Below, in pieces: positions 8,682-17,789 of a stretch of DNA of 64,000 bases. The first letter of the stretch is position 1; every line of letters begins with the position of its first letter. A model generated the notes under the pieces. It had not been told where the DNA came from and ran no database searches. It was given only the letters and a program-made list of their open reading frames with translations. Source of the DNA: Ruegeria arenilitoris (lineage in GTDB: Bacteria > Pseudomonadota > Alphaproteobacteria > Rhodobacterales > Rhodobacteraceae); NCBI RefSeq assembly GCF_013035315.1, contig NZ_WQHP01000002.1, positions 62,001 through 126,000 on the forward strand. Direction: 5' to 3'. The translations under genes and the position numbers were made by a program.

Positions 8682-9572
8682 CTACTCGACTGGTGACCAG
8701 TCCGGACCCGGATCATAGGCAGAGATTTCAGCGGTACGTTCAAGCGTCTCCGGGCCAAAATCCGCCTCGTAGATTATGCCATTTTCCCCAACCAAAAAGG
8801 AATGAACGCCGGTTTCGCCATAGTCCGAGGGCACTGCCAGCAGTGCATGCCCCGAGACGAAATGGTCTCCGACAAAATAAGAGTACTCTCCGCCGGGCGC
8901 GTTCGATCCCTGACCCTGCAGGATCGTGTAGTAGTATCCCAGAAACGGTTCGGCTTCATAGTCGGCCTCACCGTCGCTCCACCCGGTTGCCGCCGCTCGG
9001 GCGAGTGCTGCTCCGACAAAGCTGTCTTCGTCTGGCCAGAATAGCCCGTCGCGCTCTCCGGGGTTTGAGATGATCGTCCGTGCGAACTCCATGACGCCAT
9101 CGCCGTTGTGATCCACAAGACGGAACGCCGCTTGCAGATCAACATAGGCCTCAAGCAGATCGATCACTTCCAGCTCATTCAAACCGATTTCGCGGGCCGA
9201 AAGCTCTTCGATCCCGGCTTCAATATCGAAGTGCCACCCATCTCCCGATCGTAAAATTGGGATCGGGAAAGGCCAGCTGTCTTCACCAAGCAAAAGGACA
9301 ACGCCATCATCCTCGGGCTGAAAGCGATAGCCTTCAGCATACATGCCAAGCACCTCTTGCCGTCTAGCCTGGTCTTCCGCTGGATCACCGGTGCCAATCA
9401 GGTCTTCGGCCTCTGGGCCAAATACCTCAAGCAGTTTGCTCTGATCGTTGGCTTGCAACGCACCGACAAAGGCATCCAACGCGGTTTGCGGCGTGTCAAA
9501 CCGAGCCCCTTCCGAAAGCGCGGGGCCCGTGGTCGCGGCAAGCACCAAAACTGAGAATACTGATCTACGCAT
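8682..9572 (-). CDS. DUF2950 family periplasmic protein
   Basis: Protein of 296 aa from the ATG at 9572 (MRRSVFSVLVLAATTGPALS is a signal peptide); upstream in-frame residues to 9749 lie within the neighbouring gene and are not convincing. The body has the features of DUF2950: an N-terminal FDTPQTALDAFVGAL segment, a GDGWHFDIEAG region, and a C-terminal part with FLGYYYTILQGQG and GVHSFLVGENGIIYEADFG. It starts 1 bp after the stop of the DUF3300 gene; these two families often occur as a pair. Function is unknown; both are exported. Confidence 0.8.
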   Translation of the reverse strand: MRRSVFSVLVLAATTGPALSEGARFDTPQTALDAFVGALQANDQSKLLEVFGPEAEDLIGTGDPAEDQARRQEVLGMYAEGYRFQPEDDGVVLLLGEDSWPFPIPILRSGDGWHFDIEAGIEELSAREIGLNELEVIDLLEAYVDLQAAFRLVDHNGDGVMEFARTIISNPGERDGLFWPDEDSFVGAALARAAATGWSDGEADYEAEPFLGYYYTILQGQGSNAPGGEYSYFVGDHFVSGHALLAVPSDYGETGVHSFLVGENGIIYEADFGPETLERTAEISAYDPGPDWSPVE

Positions 9573-9573
9573 C

Positions 9574-10881
9574 TTATCGTCTCCGTGTGCCTTTGGCCGC
9601 GTGTCCCCGTCTGGATGCGTTATGTGTCCGGCTGCCGGACGCCTTTTTCTGCATCGCCTGCCCCCTTGATGCTGTGGGCTTGCGCTGAGTTGTCGTGGCC
9701 TTCCTGGTCCCGGTCTGCGGTCTTTGCGCAACCGGCCTGTTCGCGGCATCCGGACGTTTGGTGCGATCGATTGCCTGTTGTTTTGCAGCGGCCCTGTCTA
9801 CGTCGACATTGCCGCGGTTAACTTGCGGCAGGGATAGGTCTCCACCGCCACGGTTCGCCAAAGCTCCGCCAGCGACCGCTCCTGCGCCAACTGCGGCTGC
9901 CGCGCCGGCGCGATCCCGGCTGATATCAGCGGCGCCGGATTCACGGCTCAGCTTTGCGCGCAGTTCGTCCGTTCGACCCTCAGGACGGTTGACCGGCAAC
10001 TCACCGCGCCCACCTTCGCGTCTTTCGTGATCTGCAATTCTTTCTCGGGCTTCCTTCTGGCGTTCCGGATCGGGCTTCCAGCCAACATCCGTGCGGTCGC
10101 CCAGATCGATGTCATTGCCAATATTGACGTTGCCATCGACGTCAATGTCGATGTCCGGGTTTCGGTAGATCGGCCCCCCGCCCCAGCCACCACAATTTCG
10201 GCAGCCCCAGTAGCCGTACCAGCCATCATCGTCATCAAAGATCTCGTCGATCAGGGCCACTGCGCCGAAAGTCAGCAAAGCCGCGCCCACGACGTCTCCG
10301 GTCGACGGGCCGGTGTAGACCGTCGCGGGATTATACTGAGGAACATACACCGTTTCAGGCTGTGTCGGCGTGATTACAACCGTATCGTCGTCTGACACCT
10401 CGACAGTTTGTTCTGGCCCGGAAACAAGTGCACCACTGTCAATCGCCTGATCCCGCATCACCTGCACCGCGTCCATCACATCATCGGATTGGGCAAGCAT
10501 CGCGGTGCCCACAGTTTCGGTCCAATCGATATGGGTGGCCATTTGCCCAACAACTTCGGGGAATGCCGTTGCCAGAACGCTGACCGAAGGGTCCCAGCCC
10601 ATGGCGTTGATTTCAGGCTCAAGCTCAACAGGGTCGCGGTCGGCATTGTCCAACAGGTACCGCTCGGCCTTCACAATCTCCAGTGGCTGTGTTGCTGCGA
10701 CGAGTATTTGGATCAGCAGCGTGTCGGGATAAAGCGCCACCGGGGCAACCAATGTCTGCAGCTCGGCATCGGTAAGTCGGTCGGACGTTTCTTCTGAAGC
10801 TGCAGCATCATCTGTGGCCTCTTGGGCAAACAGGGCAGTTGATGCGCAAAGACCGAGGGCAATTACTAGATATCTAAACAT
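9574..10881 (-). CDS. DUF3300 family exported protein
   Basis: Protein of 435 aa with a signal peptide (cleavage near LFAQE). Residues ~40-200 form the DUF3300 core (LVAPVALYPDTLLIQILVAA, then ATAFPEVVGQMATHIDWTE, and VYVPQYNPATVYTG). The centre has a Gly/Trp/Tyr-rich stretch and an Asp-rich repeat (PDIDIDVDGNVNIGNDIDLG). The C-terminal ~170 residues are low-complexity and basic, which suggests an extended tail that could contact nucleic acid or cell-wall polymers; that is inference. It heads an operon with the DUF2950 gene. The 179 bp upstream separates it from the divergent gene at 11061. Confidence 0.8.
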   Translation of the reverse strand: MFRYLVIALGLCASTALFAQEATDDAAASEETSDRLTDAELQTLVAPVALYPDTLLIQILVAATQPLEIVKAERYLLDNADRDPVELEPEINAMGWDPSVSVLATAFPEVVGQMATHIDWTETVGTAMLAQSDDVMDAVQVMRDQAIDSGALVSGPEQTVEVSDDDTVVITPTQPETVYVPQYNPATVYTGPSTGDVVGAALLTFGAVALIDEIFDDDDGWYGYWGCRNCGGWGGGPIYRNPDIDIDVDGNVNIGNDIDLGDRTDVGWKPDPERQKEARERIADHERREGGRGELPVNRPEGRTDELRAKLSRESGAADISRDRAGAAAAVGAGAVAGGALANRGGGDLSLPQVNRGNVDVDRAAAKQQAIDRTKRPDAANRPVAQRPQTGTRKATTTQRKPTASRGQAMQKKASGSRTHNASRRGHAAKGTRRR

Positions 10882-11060
10882 ATTGCGATCCTTCGATTTC
10901 TTGAAAGATCACCCATGACTGCGATTCTTGCAACCGATGGAAACTGAGGGCGGACGCCCGATAAACCTGGGCGTTCAGCGCAAAGCAGGCCGTAGACAAC
11001 AGAAAGGCGTTTCAAAAGTGCTGCCTTGACGGGCGCTTTTTCAGTTGCAATGTTCAATTT

Positions 11061-11447
11061 ATGAGCGCTTTGAGAACAATTCTCCTTTCAATTCAGTGCT
11101 CCCTGATGTCTGCCGGGTTGCTTTCCGCCGAAGGTGATATGGTTAAATCCTTTGCAGGTTGTGCAGGGCGCTTCTCGGCTGAAATGGAACATGCGTGGCT
11201 TTTGAACGATGCAAAAGCTCAGGACTATGAACTGCAGCGCGGCGGATTTGTGTCTTTGCTGGAAGCGACGACCACAGCAGAAAACGCCGAATTTGTCCTA
11301 AGCCACAGGGTGAATTCCAAACACGCGCACGCACGTTTGCTGCAAACCGCGACCTTTGGTTCAGACGAAACGAAGGCAAGTGCGGCGCGCCGTACCGCCA
11401 AGCAGTATTTGGATCAGTGTAACCTGTTGATCCTCGGCGGTGCATAA
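11061..11447 (+). CDS. Small exported protein of unknown function
   Basis: Protein of 128 aa with a probable short signal peptide (MSALRTILLSIQCSLMSAGLLS) and four Cys, not recognised as a known family. The body is mostly helical by composition, with one Cys near residue 34 and one near the C-terminus that might pair. No clear Shine-Dalgarno sequence is seen before the ATG. It precedes the urea transporter by 286 bp in the same direction, so it may belong to the same nitrogen-related region, but no shared transcript can be shown. Confidence 0.55.
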   Translation: MSALRTILLSIQCSLMSAGLLSAEGDMVKSFAGCAGRFSAEMEHAWLLNDAKAQDYELQRGGFVSLLEATTTAENAEFVLSHRVNSKHAHARLLQTATFGSDETKASAARRTAKQYLDQCNLLILGGA

Positions 11448-11457
11448 GAGACGCTTC

Positions 11458-11501
11458 GCTGCGCTGCCGCATTATTAAGCGGGACATGCTGCGCTGCCGC
11501 A
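11458..11501 (+). repeat. 14-bp direct repeat upstream of urtA
   Basis: GCTGCGCTGCCGCA occurs at 11458-11471 and again at 11488-11501, 30 bp apart (close to three helical turns). It lies 10 bp after the small exported gene and 232 bp before urtA. Possible binding site for a nitrogen regulator, or a chance duplication. The rest of the 11448-11733 gap holds no gene. Confidence 0.45.
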
Positions 11502-11733
11502 AAATTAGGCAATACCCTCAATCTGTCCAGGAACTCGGGTCATGAGACTCTGAGTGCTGTGGAGAACTGTCCTAGCACTATGGAGTGCCGCAAGACGGCT
11601 TGGAACATGTGCGAAGGTGCCCGGCCTAGGAACCTGAAGACGCCCTCGCACACCGCAATTATGCGTGGGGGGTATATGGGACGTTTCGGCGCCCCGAACA
11701 ACCCTGCTGCGCGTCGCATAAAAGGAAATGCTG

Positions 11734-13008
11734 ATGCACACCAAACTTCTCACTACAACCGCCGCAGTCCTGTTGGCCAGTTCATTGCCTGCACTGGCCG
11801 ATTGCCCGATCAAGGTTGGCGTCCTTCATTCGTTGTCCGGCACCATGGCGATTTCGGAAACCACGCTGAAAGACACGATGGAAATGCTGGTCGAACAGCA
11901 AAACGAAGCCGGTGGTCTTCTGGGGTGCGAGCTTGAAGCTGTCGTTGTAGACCCGGCCTCGGACTGGCCGCTGTTTGCCGAAAAGGCGCGTGAGTTGCTG
12001 ACCGTGCACGAAGTTGACGTGATCTTTGGCAACTGGACTTCTGTTTCCCGCAAATCCGTCCTGCCGGTGATCGAAGAACTGAACGGCCTGCTGTTCTACC
12101 CGGTTCAGTACGAGGGCGAAGAAAGCTCGAAAAACGTTTTCTACACAGGCGCTGCGCCGAACCAGCAGGCGATCCCGGCCACGGATTACTTCCTGGATGA
12201 GCTAGAAGTTGAGAAATTTGCACTGCTGGGAACCGACTACGTCTATCCGCGGACCACGAACAATATCCTTGAAAGCTACCTGAAGCAGAAGGGCATCGCG
12301 GAAGAGGACATTTTCGTCAACTACACGCCGTTCGGTCATTCGGACTGGTCCAAGATCGTGGCCGACGTGGTCGCGCTTGGCGCGGATGGCAAAAAAGTCG
12401 GCGTGATTTCGACCATCAATGGCGACGCGAACGTCGGTTTCTATAAGGAACTTGCTGCAGCGGGCATCTCGGCTGACGACATTCCGGTTGTCGCCTTCTC
12501 GGTCGGTGAGGAAGAGCTGGCCGGTCTGGATACCACCAACCTCGTCGGTCACCTGGCGGCCTGGAACTATTTCCAATCGGCCGAAAGCGATGCGAACGAG
12601 GCATGGGTCGAAGCGTGGAAAGCCCGCATGGGTGAAGACCGTGTAACCAACGACCCGATGGAGGCCCATTATATCGGCTTCAACATGTGGGTGAATGCGG
12701 CGACCGCTGCCGACAGCACCGATGTCGATGCCGTTCGGACCGCCATGTACGGTCAGGAATTCCCGAACCTGACAGGCGGCACCGCTGTGATGCTGCCCAA
12801 CCACCATCTGGCCAAGCCGGTCCTGATCGGTGAAATCCAGGAAGACGGTCAGTTCGACATCATCAGCCAGACCGAAGAAGTTCCGGGCGACGCCTGGACC
12901 GACTTTCTGCCTGAATCCGCCGTTCTCGTGTCGGATTGGAAAGAGCTGGGTTGCGGTATGTACAACACCGAAACCGAGAGCTGCGTACAGATCAAGTCCA
13001 ACTACTAA
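11734..13008 (+). CDS. urtA: Urea ABC transporter substrate-binding protein UrtA
   Basis: Protein of 424 aa from the ATG at 11734, which has AAGGA at 7-nt spacing; the ATG at 11728 is too close to it. Signal peptide MHTKLLTTTAAVLLASSLPALA, then the type-1 binding fold IKVGVLHSLSGTMAISETT, followed by GNWTSVSRKSVLPVIEELNG and LLFYPVQYEGEESSKNVFYTGAAPNQQ, which are characteristic of UrtA/FmdD. It binds urea (or short amides) in the periplasm and hands it to UrtBC. It is followed by a 9-bp hairpin and the four other urt genes in canonical order, which makes the urea assignment firm. Confidence 0.95.
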   Translation: MHTKLLTTTAAVLLASSLPALADCPIKVGVLHSLSGTMAISETTLKDTMEMLVEQQNEAGGLLGCELEAVVVDPASDWPLFAEKARELLTVHEVDVIFGNWTSVSRKSVLPVIEELNGLLFYPVQYEGEESSKNVFYTGAAPNQQAIPATDYFLDELEVEKFALLGTDYVYPRTTNNILESYLKQKGIAEEDIFVNYTPFGHSDWSKIVADVVALGADGKKVGVISTINGDANVGFYKELAAAGISADDIPVVAFSVGEEELAGLDTTNLVGHLAAWNYFQSAESDANEAWVEAWKARMGEDRVTNDPMEAHYIGFNMWVNAATAADSTDVDAVRTAMYGQEFPNLTGGTAVMLPNHHLAKPVLIGEIQEDGQFDIISQTEEVPGDAWTDFLPESAVLVSDWKELGCGMYNTETESCVQIKSNY

Positions 13009-13024
13009 GGTCTTAACCTGAATT

Positions 13025-13053
13025 CCTCGGGGCGCGCGACTTGTGCCCCGAGG
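13025..13053 (+). terminator. Hairpin between urtA and urtB
   Basis: Perfect 9-bp stem CCTCGGGGC (13025-13033) and GCCCCGAGG (13045-13053) with an 11-nt loop, 16 nt after the urtA stop and 22 nt before urtB. A likely partial terminator or processing barrier giving more UrtA than channel subunits. No strong U-tract follows. Confidence 0.6.
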
Positions 13054-13075
13054 CTTAATACAAAGGTCTTCCTAA

Positions 13076-15031
13076 ATGACGCTTCCGTTCAGGCGGGCAG
13101 TGCTTGCCCTGCTGGTCCTTGTGGCCCCTACCCTTTTGCAAGCGCAATCCGCAGATGCCCCGGTGCAGCAGCTATTGCAGTCCCACGCGGAGGTGATCCA
13201 GAAATCCTCTCGCAAGACGATTGGCCCTGCGATCGACGCGCTGGCGCAAAGTGGGCTGCCGGAAGCGCAGACCGTTCTGGAGCGTTGGCAGGCCAAGGAC
13301 ATGTGGTTCAACAAAGAAACCGGTCTGTTTGTCTTTGCCTCAAAGGCTGACGGAGGGTTGCAGATTTTCGATGTATCTGACGGGGCCGAGATCGGGATTG
13401 TCGACAAAAAGGCATACAAACAACTCAAGCCCAATTCTGGTATTCGCGGGTTGATCGCGTCTGCTCTGGTGCAGTTTCAGCTGAACGACCCCAATCCCAG
13501 GACACGCGACGCTGCTTTGACAGCGATTGAGCGAGACGCCGAAGCGTCGCATCTGTCTGCCCTGCGGGGTTCCATCGAGGCTGAACAAGACGCCGACCTC
13601 AAGGCGCGCAAAGACCGGTTGGAGCGCTTGCTCACCATTCGCTTTGATGAGGGTGAGGCCGCGAGGCTTGCTGCAATCGACAGCTTTGTCGGCGATCTCG
13701 GTGTTGATGTCAGGGCAACGCTCAATCCTTTGGTTTTATCCGAAATCAAGGTCGCAGATGAAATCCCGGATGGCGCGGTTGGCATTGAGGTCGGATCAGA
13801 CGAGTTGACCCAGGACCAGGCCTATAACCTGCTTGTCGCAAATGGGTTGGCCCCGGAACCAGTGGATGCCGCAGCGGTAAAGCAAACCCTGATCGCCAAC
13901 ATAAACGGCGATACCGTTGCGGGTGTACAAGTGGCGAGCCTTGACGAGGACGCCGCCCGAGAAGCCGCGTATCAGGTGTTGGCCCAGCAAGGTCTGGCGG
14001 CCCCGCTGGTGACACAGGTAGATATTGCCGAAGCCGTTCAAAAGCATAAGTTTTTCAAGGTTTACGTGTCGGCCCCCCTTCCCATCGCCCTTGCTGCGCA
14101 GGCGGCTTTGGACAAAATCGAAACGCAGGTTGCTTTGAACCAGACAGCGGATTTGGTGTTGGACGCGTTGTCTCTGGCCTCGATCTATTTCCTTGCGGCG
14201 ATCGGTCTTGCGATCACCTTCGGGGTCATGGGCGTGATCAATATGGCGCATGGCGAGTTCATCATGATGGGCGCCTATACCGGCTATGTGGTGCAGTTGT
14301 TCATTCCTGACCTGACGCTTTCGATCCTTGTGGCCATTCCCTGCGCGTTTCTGGTGACCTTCGGGGCCGGTGTTCTGCTGGAGCGGCTGGTCATTCGGTG
14401 GCTGTATCACCGCCCGCTAGAGACGTTGCTGGCAACCTTCGGTGTTTCCATTGCCTTGCAGCAACTGGCCAAGAACATCTTTGGCACGCAGGCGCGCCCT
14501 CTGACGGCTCCGGGTTGGTTGGATGGGTCGATGGTTTTGAACGACATCGTGTCGATCAGCTACATTCGCATTGCGATCTTCGTTCTGGCGCTGCTGTTTC
14601 TGGCGCTGTTCCTTATTGTCATGAACCGAACCCGGCTGGGGCTTGAGGTGCGGGCTGTGACCCAGAACCCGCGCATGGCGTCCTCGATGGGCATCAACCC
14701 GGACCGGATCAACATGCTGACATTTGGTTTGGGCTCGGGCATTGCTGGCATCGCCGGCGTGGCCATCGGGCTTTACGCCAAAGTCACGTCCGAGATGGGC
14801 TCTGACTACATTGTGCAAAGCTTTATGACGGTGGTCGTCGGCGGCGTTGGCAACATCTGGGGCACGCTGCTGGGTGCGACGATGGTCGGAACGCTGCAAA
14901 AGGGGATTGAGTGGTTCAACCCCTCCAATACGCTGGCTGCGCAGACCTACATGATCCTTTTCATCATCCTGTTCATTCAATTCCGACCGCGCGGCATAAT
15001 CGCGCTCAAAGGTCGGGCGGCGGAAGCGTGA
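13076..15031 (+). CDS. urtB: Urea ABC transporter permease UrtB, long form
   Basis: Protein of 651 aa: a signal-like N-terminus (cleavage near LLQAQ), an extracytoplasmic domain of about 340 residues, then a LivH-type permease from about residue 360 (FGVMGVINMAHGEFIMMGAYT, later GGVGNIWGTLLGATMVG). Typical UrtB is about 520-560 aa, so the periplasmic part is enlarged. It contains two similar segments, QAYNLLVANGLAPEP and AAYQVLAQQGLAAPL, about 50 residues apart, suggesting an internal duplication. It forms the urea channel with UrtC, whose start follows the stop by 1 bp. Confidence 0.93.
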   Translation: MTLPFRRAVLALLVLVAPTLLQAQSADAPVQQLLQSHAEVIQKSSRKTIGPAIDALAQSGLPEAQTVLERWQAKDMWFNKETGLFVFASKADGGLQIFDVSDGAEIGIVDKKAYKQLKPNSGIRGLIASALVQFQLNDPNPRTRDAALTAIERDAEASHLSALRGSIEAEQDADLKARKDRLERLLTIRFDEGEAARLAAIDSFVGDLGVDVRATLNPLVLSEIKVADEIPDGAVGIEVGSDELTQDQAYNLLVANGLAPEPVDAAAVKQTLIANINGDTVAGVQVASLDEDAAREAAYQVLAQQGLAAPLVTQVDIAEAVQKHKFFKVYVSAPLPIALAAQAALDKIETQVALNQTADLVLDALSLASIYFLAAIGLAITFGVMGVINMAHGEFIMMGAYTGYVVQLFIPDLTLSILVAIPCAFLVTFGAGVLLERLVIRWLYHRPLETLLATFGVSIALQQLAKNIFGTQARPLTAPGWLDGSMVLNDIVSISYIRIAIFVLALLFLALFLIVMNRTRLGLEVRAVTQNPRMASSMGINPDRINMLTFGLGSGIAGIAGVAIGLYAKVTSEMGSDYIVQSFMTVVVGGVGNIWGTLLGATMVGTLQKGIEWFNPSNTLAAQTYMILFIILFIQFRPRGIIALKGRAAEA

Positions 15032-15032
15032 T

Positions 15033-16295
15033 ATGGTTGACATGACTTCTACAGCCGAGCCGATACGCAAGCCGCTGGTGCTGCGTTATCCCTCTGTCGC
15101 GATCTTTCTGATCATCCTGTCCCTGTTTACGGCGATCATCACCGTTTTGGGCGAAGGGTTTGGCATCGGGCTGATTTCCACCAGCTTTATCAAAACCTTG
15201 GGCAAGACGCTGTGCCTGTGTCTTGCTGCGCTGGCGATGGATCTGGTGTGGGGATACACAGGTATCCTGTCGCTGGGGCACATGGCCTTCTTTGGCATTG
15301 GCGGCTATGCCATCGGCATGTGGCTGATGTACGCCCGTACCGAGATTATCGTGGTCGACAGCCTCGCGGCCTCTGCCTTGCCACCGACGGCCCAGGAAAT
15401 CTCGGATGGTATCGCCACCCAGATTTTCGGCGTTGTCGGCGCGTCCGAATTTCCCCCGATCTGGGCCTTCGCACATTCCCTGCCGCTGCAACTGGCTGCC
15501 GTCGTGTTGGTGCCCGGTCTGCTGGCCCTTATCTTTGGGTGGCTGGCGTTTCGCAGTCGGGTGACCGGGGTGTACCTGTCTATCCTGACGCAGGCGATGA
15601 CGCTGGCGCTGTCCCTGTACCTGTTCCAGAATGACAGCGGGTTGCGCGGGAACAATGGTTTGTCCGGGCTGCAGAACCTGCCGGGACTGGACTCGGTGCC
15701 GCAATCAAAAGTCTCGATCCTGTTCTTCTGGGCGTCCGCCTTGGCGCTTGGCCTTGGCTACCTTGTCTGCGCATGGGTGGTGTCCGGCAAATTCGGATCG
15801 GTCATTCGCGCCATCCGCGATGACGAAAGCCGCGTTCGGTTCCTTGGCTACTCGGTCGAGGCCTACAAGCTTTTCATCTTCACCTTCACCGCCGTAATCT
15901 GTGGTATCGCGGGCGCTTTGTACTATCCACAGGCTGGCATCATTAACCCGGCCGAAATTGCGCCCATCGCGTCGATCTATCTGGCCGTTTGGGTGGCGAT
16001 CGGCGGGCGCGGACGGCTGTACGGCGCGGTGATTGGCGCGGCCTTTGTCTCGTTGCTGTCGACATGGTTCACAGGAGGCCAAGCCCCAGACATCTCGCTT
16101 GGGTTCTACACGATCCAATGGGTCGACTGGTGGACCATCCTGCTTGGGTTCTCGTTTGTTGCGGTCACGCTTTTCGCGCCCCGCGGCATAGGTGGACTGA
16201 TCGACAAGCTTACGGAACGCCGCGCACCGGATCGACATGGGGCCGACCTGGGACCAGACCTTGGATCGCTGCGCGAAAAGGAGGCGAATGAATGA
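15033..16295 (+). CDS. urtC: Urea ABC transporter permease UrtC
   Basis: Membrane protein of 420 aa with the LivM-type core (GYTGILSLGHMAFFGIGGYAIG around residue 70, shown in part as SLGHMAFFGIGGY) and a second conserved block GRGRLYGAVIGAAFVSLL. The insert between the early helices (VVDSLAASALPPTAQEIS and following) is typical of UrtC. The C-terminus ends in a charged cytoplasmic tail. It starts 1 bp after urtB and its TGA overlaps the urtD ATG by 4 bp. Confidence 0.93.
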   Translation: MVDMTSTAEPIRKPLVLRYPSVAIFLIILSLFTAIITVLGEGFGIGLISTSFIKTLGKTLCLCLAALAMDLVWGYTGILSLGHMAFFGIGGYAIGMWLMYARTEIIVVDSLAASALPPTAQEISDGIATQIFGVVGASEFPPIWAFAHSLPLQLAAVVLVPGLLALIFGWLAFRSRVTGVYLSILTQAMTLALSLYLFQNDSGLRGNNGLSGLQNLPGLDSVPQSKVSILFFWASALALGLGYLVCAWVVSGKFGSVIRAIRDDESRVRFLGYSVEAYKLFIFTFTAVICGIAGALYYPQAGIINPAEIAPIASIYLAVWVAIGGRGRLYGAVIGAAFVSLLSTWFTGGQAPDISLGFYTIQWVDWWTILLGFSFVAVTLFAPRGIGGLIDKLTERRAPDRHGADLGPDLGSLREKEANE

Positions 16296-17032
16296 GCACG
16301 CTTCTCGAAGTCTCCGGCGTCTCCGTATCCTTCGACGGGTTCAAGGCGATCAACAACCTGACGTTCCAAATTGGTCCGGCCGAAATGCGCGCCGTCATCG
16401 GCCCGAACGGGGCGGGAAAGACGACGTTCATGGACATCATCACGGGCAAGACCAAGCCCGACGATGGTCATGTTTTGTGGGGCGAAAAGTCGGTCTCACT
16501 CCTGTCCATGAGCGAAAGTCAGATCGCGCAGGCCGGAGTGGGGCGAAAGTTCCAGCGACCGACTGTGTTCGAAGATCAAAGCGTTCGCGAAAACCTGATG
16601 CTTGCCCTGAAAAACAAACGCGGGCCGTTGGCCGTGCTGCGGTTCCGGGCGCGTCAGGCAGATCACGAGAAAGTCGCAACGCTGGCCGAGGAAATCGGAC
16701 TGCAGAGCGCCTTGGACCGCAAAGCCGGTGAGCTTAGCCACGGGCAAAAGCAATGGCTTGAGATCGGGATGCTGCTGGCTCAGGACCCGCAATTGCTGCT
16801 GGTCGATGAACCTGCCGCTGGGATGACCCCGGCAGAGCGCAAGCATACGACCGACATTCTTGTCGAAGCGGCCAAAACCCGGGCCGTCGTCGTTGTCGAA
16901 CACGATATGGAGTTTGTCCGTCGCCTGAACTGCAAAGTCACCGTGCTGCACGAGGGATCGGTTCTGGCCGAAGGATCGTTGGACCATGTCACCCGGAACG
17001 AAAAAGTAATCGAGGTTTATCTTGGGCGCTGA
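16292..17032 (+). CDS. urtD: Urea ABC transporter ATP-binding protein UrtD
   Basis: ATPase of 246 aa with Walker A GPNGAGKT at 37-44, signature ELSHGQKQWLEIGMLL, Walker B LLLVDEPAAGM and H-loop VVVEHDMEFV. The LSHGQKQWLEIGM form is characteristic of UrtD/LivG. It overlaps urtC by 4 bp and urtE by 11 bp and powers urea import with UrtE. Confidence 0.95.
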   Translation: MSTLLEVSGVSVSFDGFKAINNLTFQIGPAEMRAVIGPNGAGKTTFMDIITGKTKPDDGHVLWGEKSVSLLSMSESQIAQAGVGRKFQRPTVFEDQSVRENLMLALKNKRGPLAVLRFRARQADHEKVATLAEEIGLQSALDRKAGELSHGQKQWLEIGMLLAQDPQLLLVDEPAAGMTPAERKHTTDILVEAAKTRAVVVVEHDMEFVRRLNCKVTVLHEGSVLAEGSLDHVTRNEKVIEVYLGR

Positions 17033-17729
17033 CCTTCTGAATATCTCCGATCTGACCCTGCATTATGGCGGCAGCCAGATTTTGAACGGCGTCGACATTA
17101 CTGCTCGTAAGGGTCAGGTGACCTGCGTGATGGGCACAAACGGCGTTGGAAAAACAAGCCTTTTGAAAGCGATATCCGGCACGCATCCGCGTAGCGGTGG
17201 CGACTATGTGCTGAACGGCGAAGAGATCGGCAATGCCACGTCTTTCGAACTCGCCAGAAAAGGCGTGGCCTACGTCCCGCAAGGGCGCGAGATTTTCCCG
17301 TTTTTGACGGTGCGCGAAAACCTTGAAACCGGCTTTGCCTGCCTGCCCCGCAGCGATCATACGATCCCAGATTATATCTTTGACCTCTTCCCGATCCTCA
17401 AAGAGTTCCTGTCGCGGCGCGGGGGCGACCTGTCGGGGGGTCAACAGCAGCAGCTTGCCATTGCACGTGCGTTGATCACAAAGCCAAAGCTGTTGCTATT
17501 GGACGAGCCGACCGAGGGTATTCAACCCAACATCATCAAGCAGATTGGCGAAGTCATTCGTCTTCTGCGCGATCAGGGTGATATGGCCATTATTCTGGTC
17601 GAACAGTATTTTGAGTTCGCCTATTCGCTTGGCGACGACTTTCTGGTGCTTGAGCGTGGAGCGCCATTCCTGCAGGGCGCCAAATCCGAAGTCGGAGAGG
17701 AACAGCTAAAATCCGCAGTATCGGTCTGA
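17022..17729 (+). CDS. urtE: Urea ABC transporter ATP-binding protein UrtE
   Basis: ATPase of 235 aa. The best start is a TTG at 17022 inside the end of urtD, with GAGG about 7 nt upstream; no ATG or GTG fits the N-terminus. Walker A GTNGVGKT at about 38-45, signature LSGGQQQQLAIARAL, Walker B LLLLDEPTEGIQP and H-loop ILVEQYFEFA are intact. GTNGVGKT and DEPTEGIQPNII are typical of UrtE. It is the last gene of the urt operon and is followed by two strong hairpins. Confidence 0.94.
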   Translation: MGADLLNISDLTLHYGGSQILNGVDITARKGQVTCVMGTNGVGKTSLLKAISGTHPRSGGDYVLNGEEIGNATSFELARKGVAYVPQGREIFPFLTVRENLETGFACLPRSDHTIPDYIFDLFPILKEFLSRRGGDLSGGQQQQLAIARALITKPKLLLLDEPTEGIQPNIIKQIGEVIRLLRDQGDMAIILVEQYFEFAYSLGDDFLVLERGAPFLQGAKSEVGEEQLKSAVSV

Positions 17730-17787
17730 GCCGCCGACGTATACGCCGCCGGAATGTCGGCGGCTGACGGGCGGTCTGCCGTCAGCC
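17730..17787 (+). terminator. Double hairpin terminating the urt operon
   Basis: Two successive 9-bp perfect stems immediately after the urtE stop: GCCGCCGAC (17730-17738) with GTCGGCGGC (17756-17764), then GGCTGACGG (17762-17770) with CCGTCAGCC (17779-17787). The arms share three bases, so the two structures compete. There is no long U-run. Confidence 0.6.
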
Positions 17788-17789
17788 GC

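Noticed and set aside
9573..9749. N-terminal extension of the DUF2950 protein
   Set aside because: Arg/Pro-rich and overlapping the DUF3300 gene; the ATG at 9572 begins a clear signal peptide.
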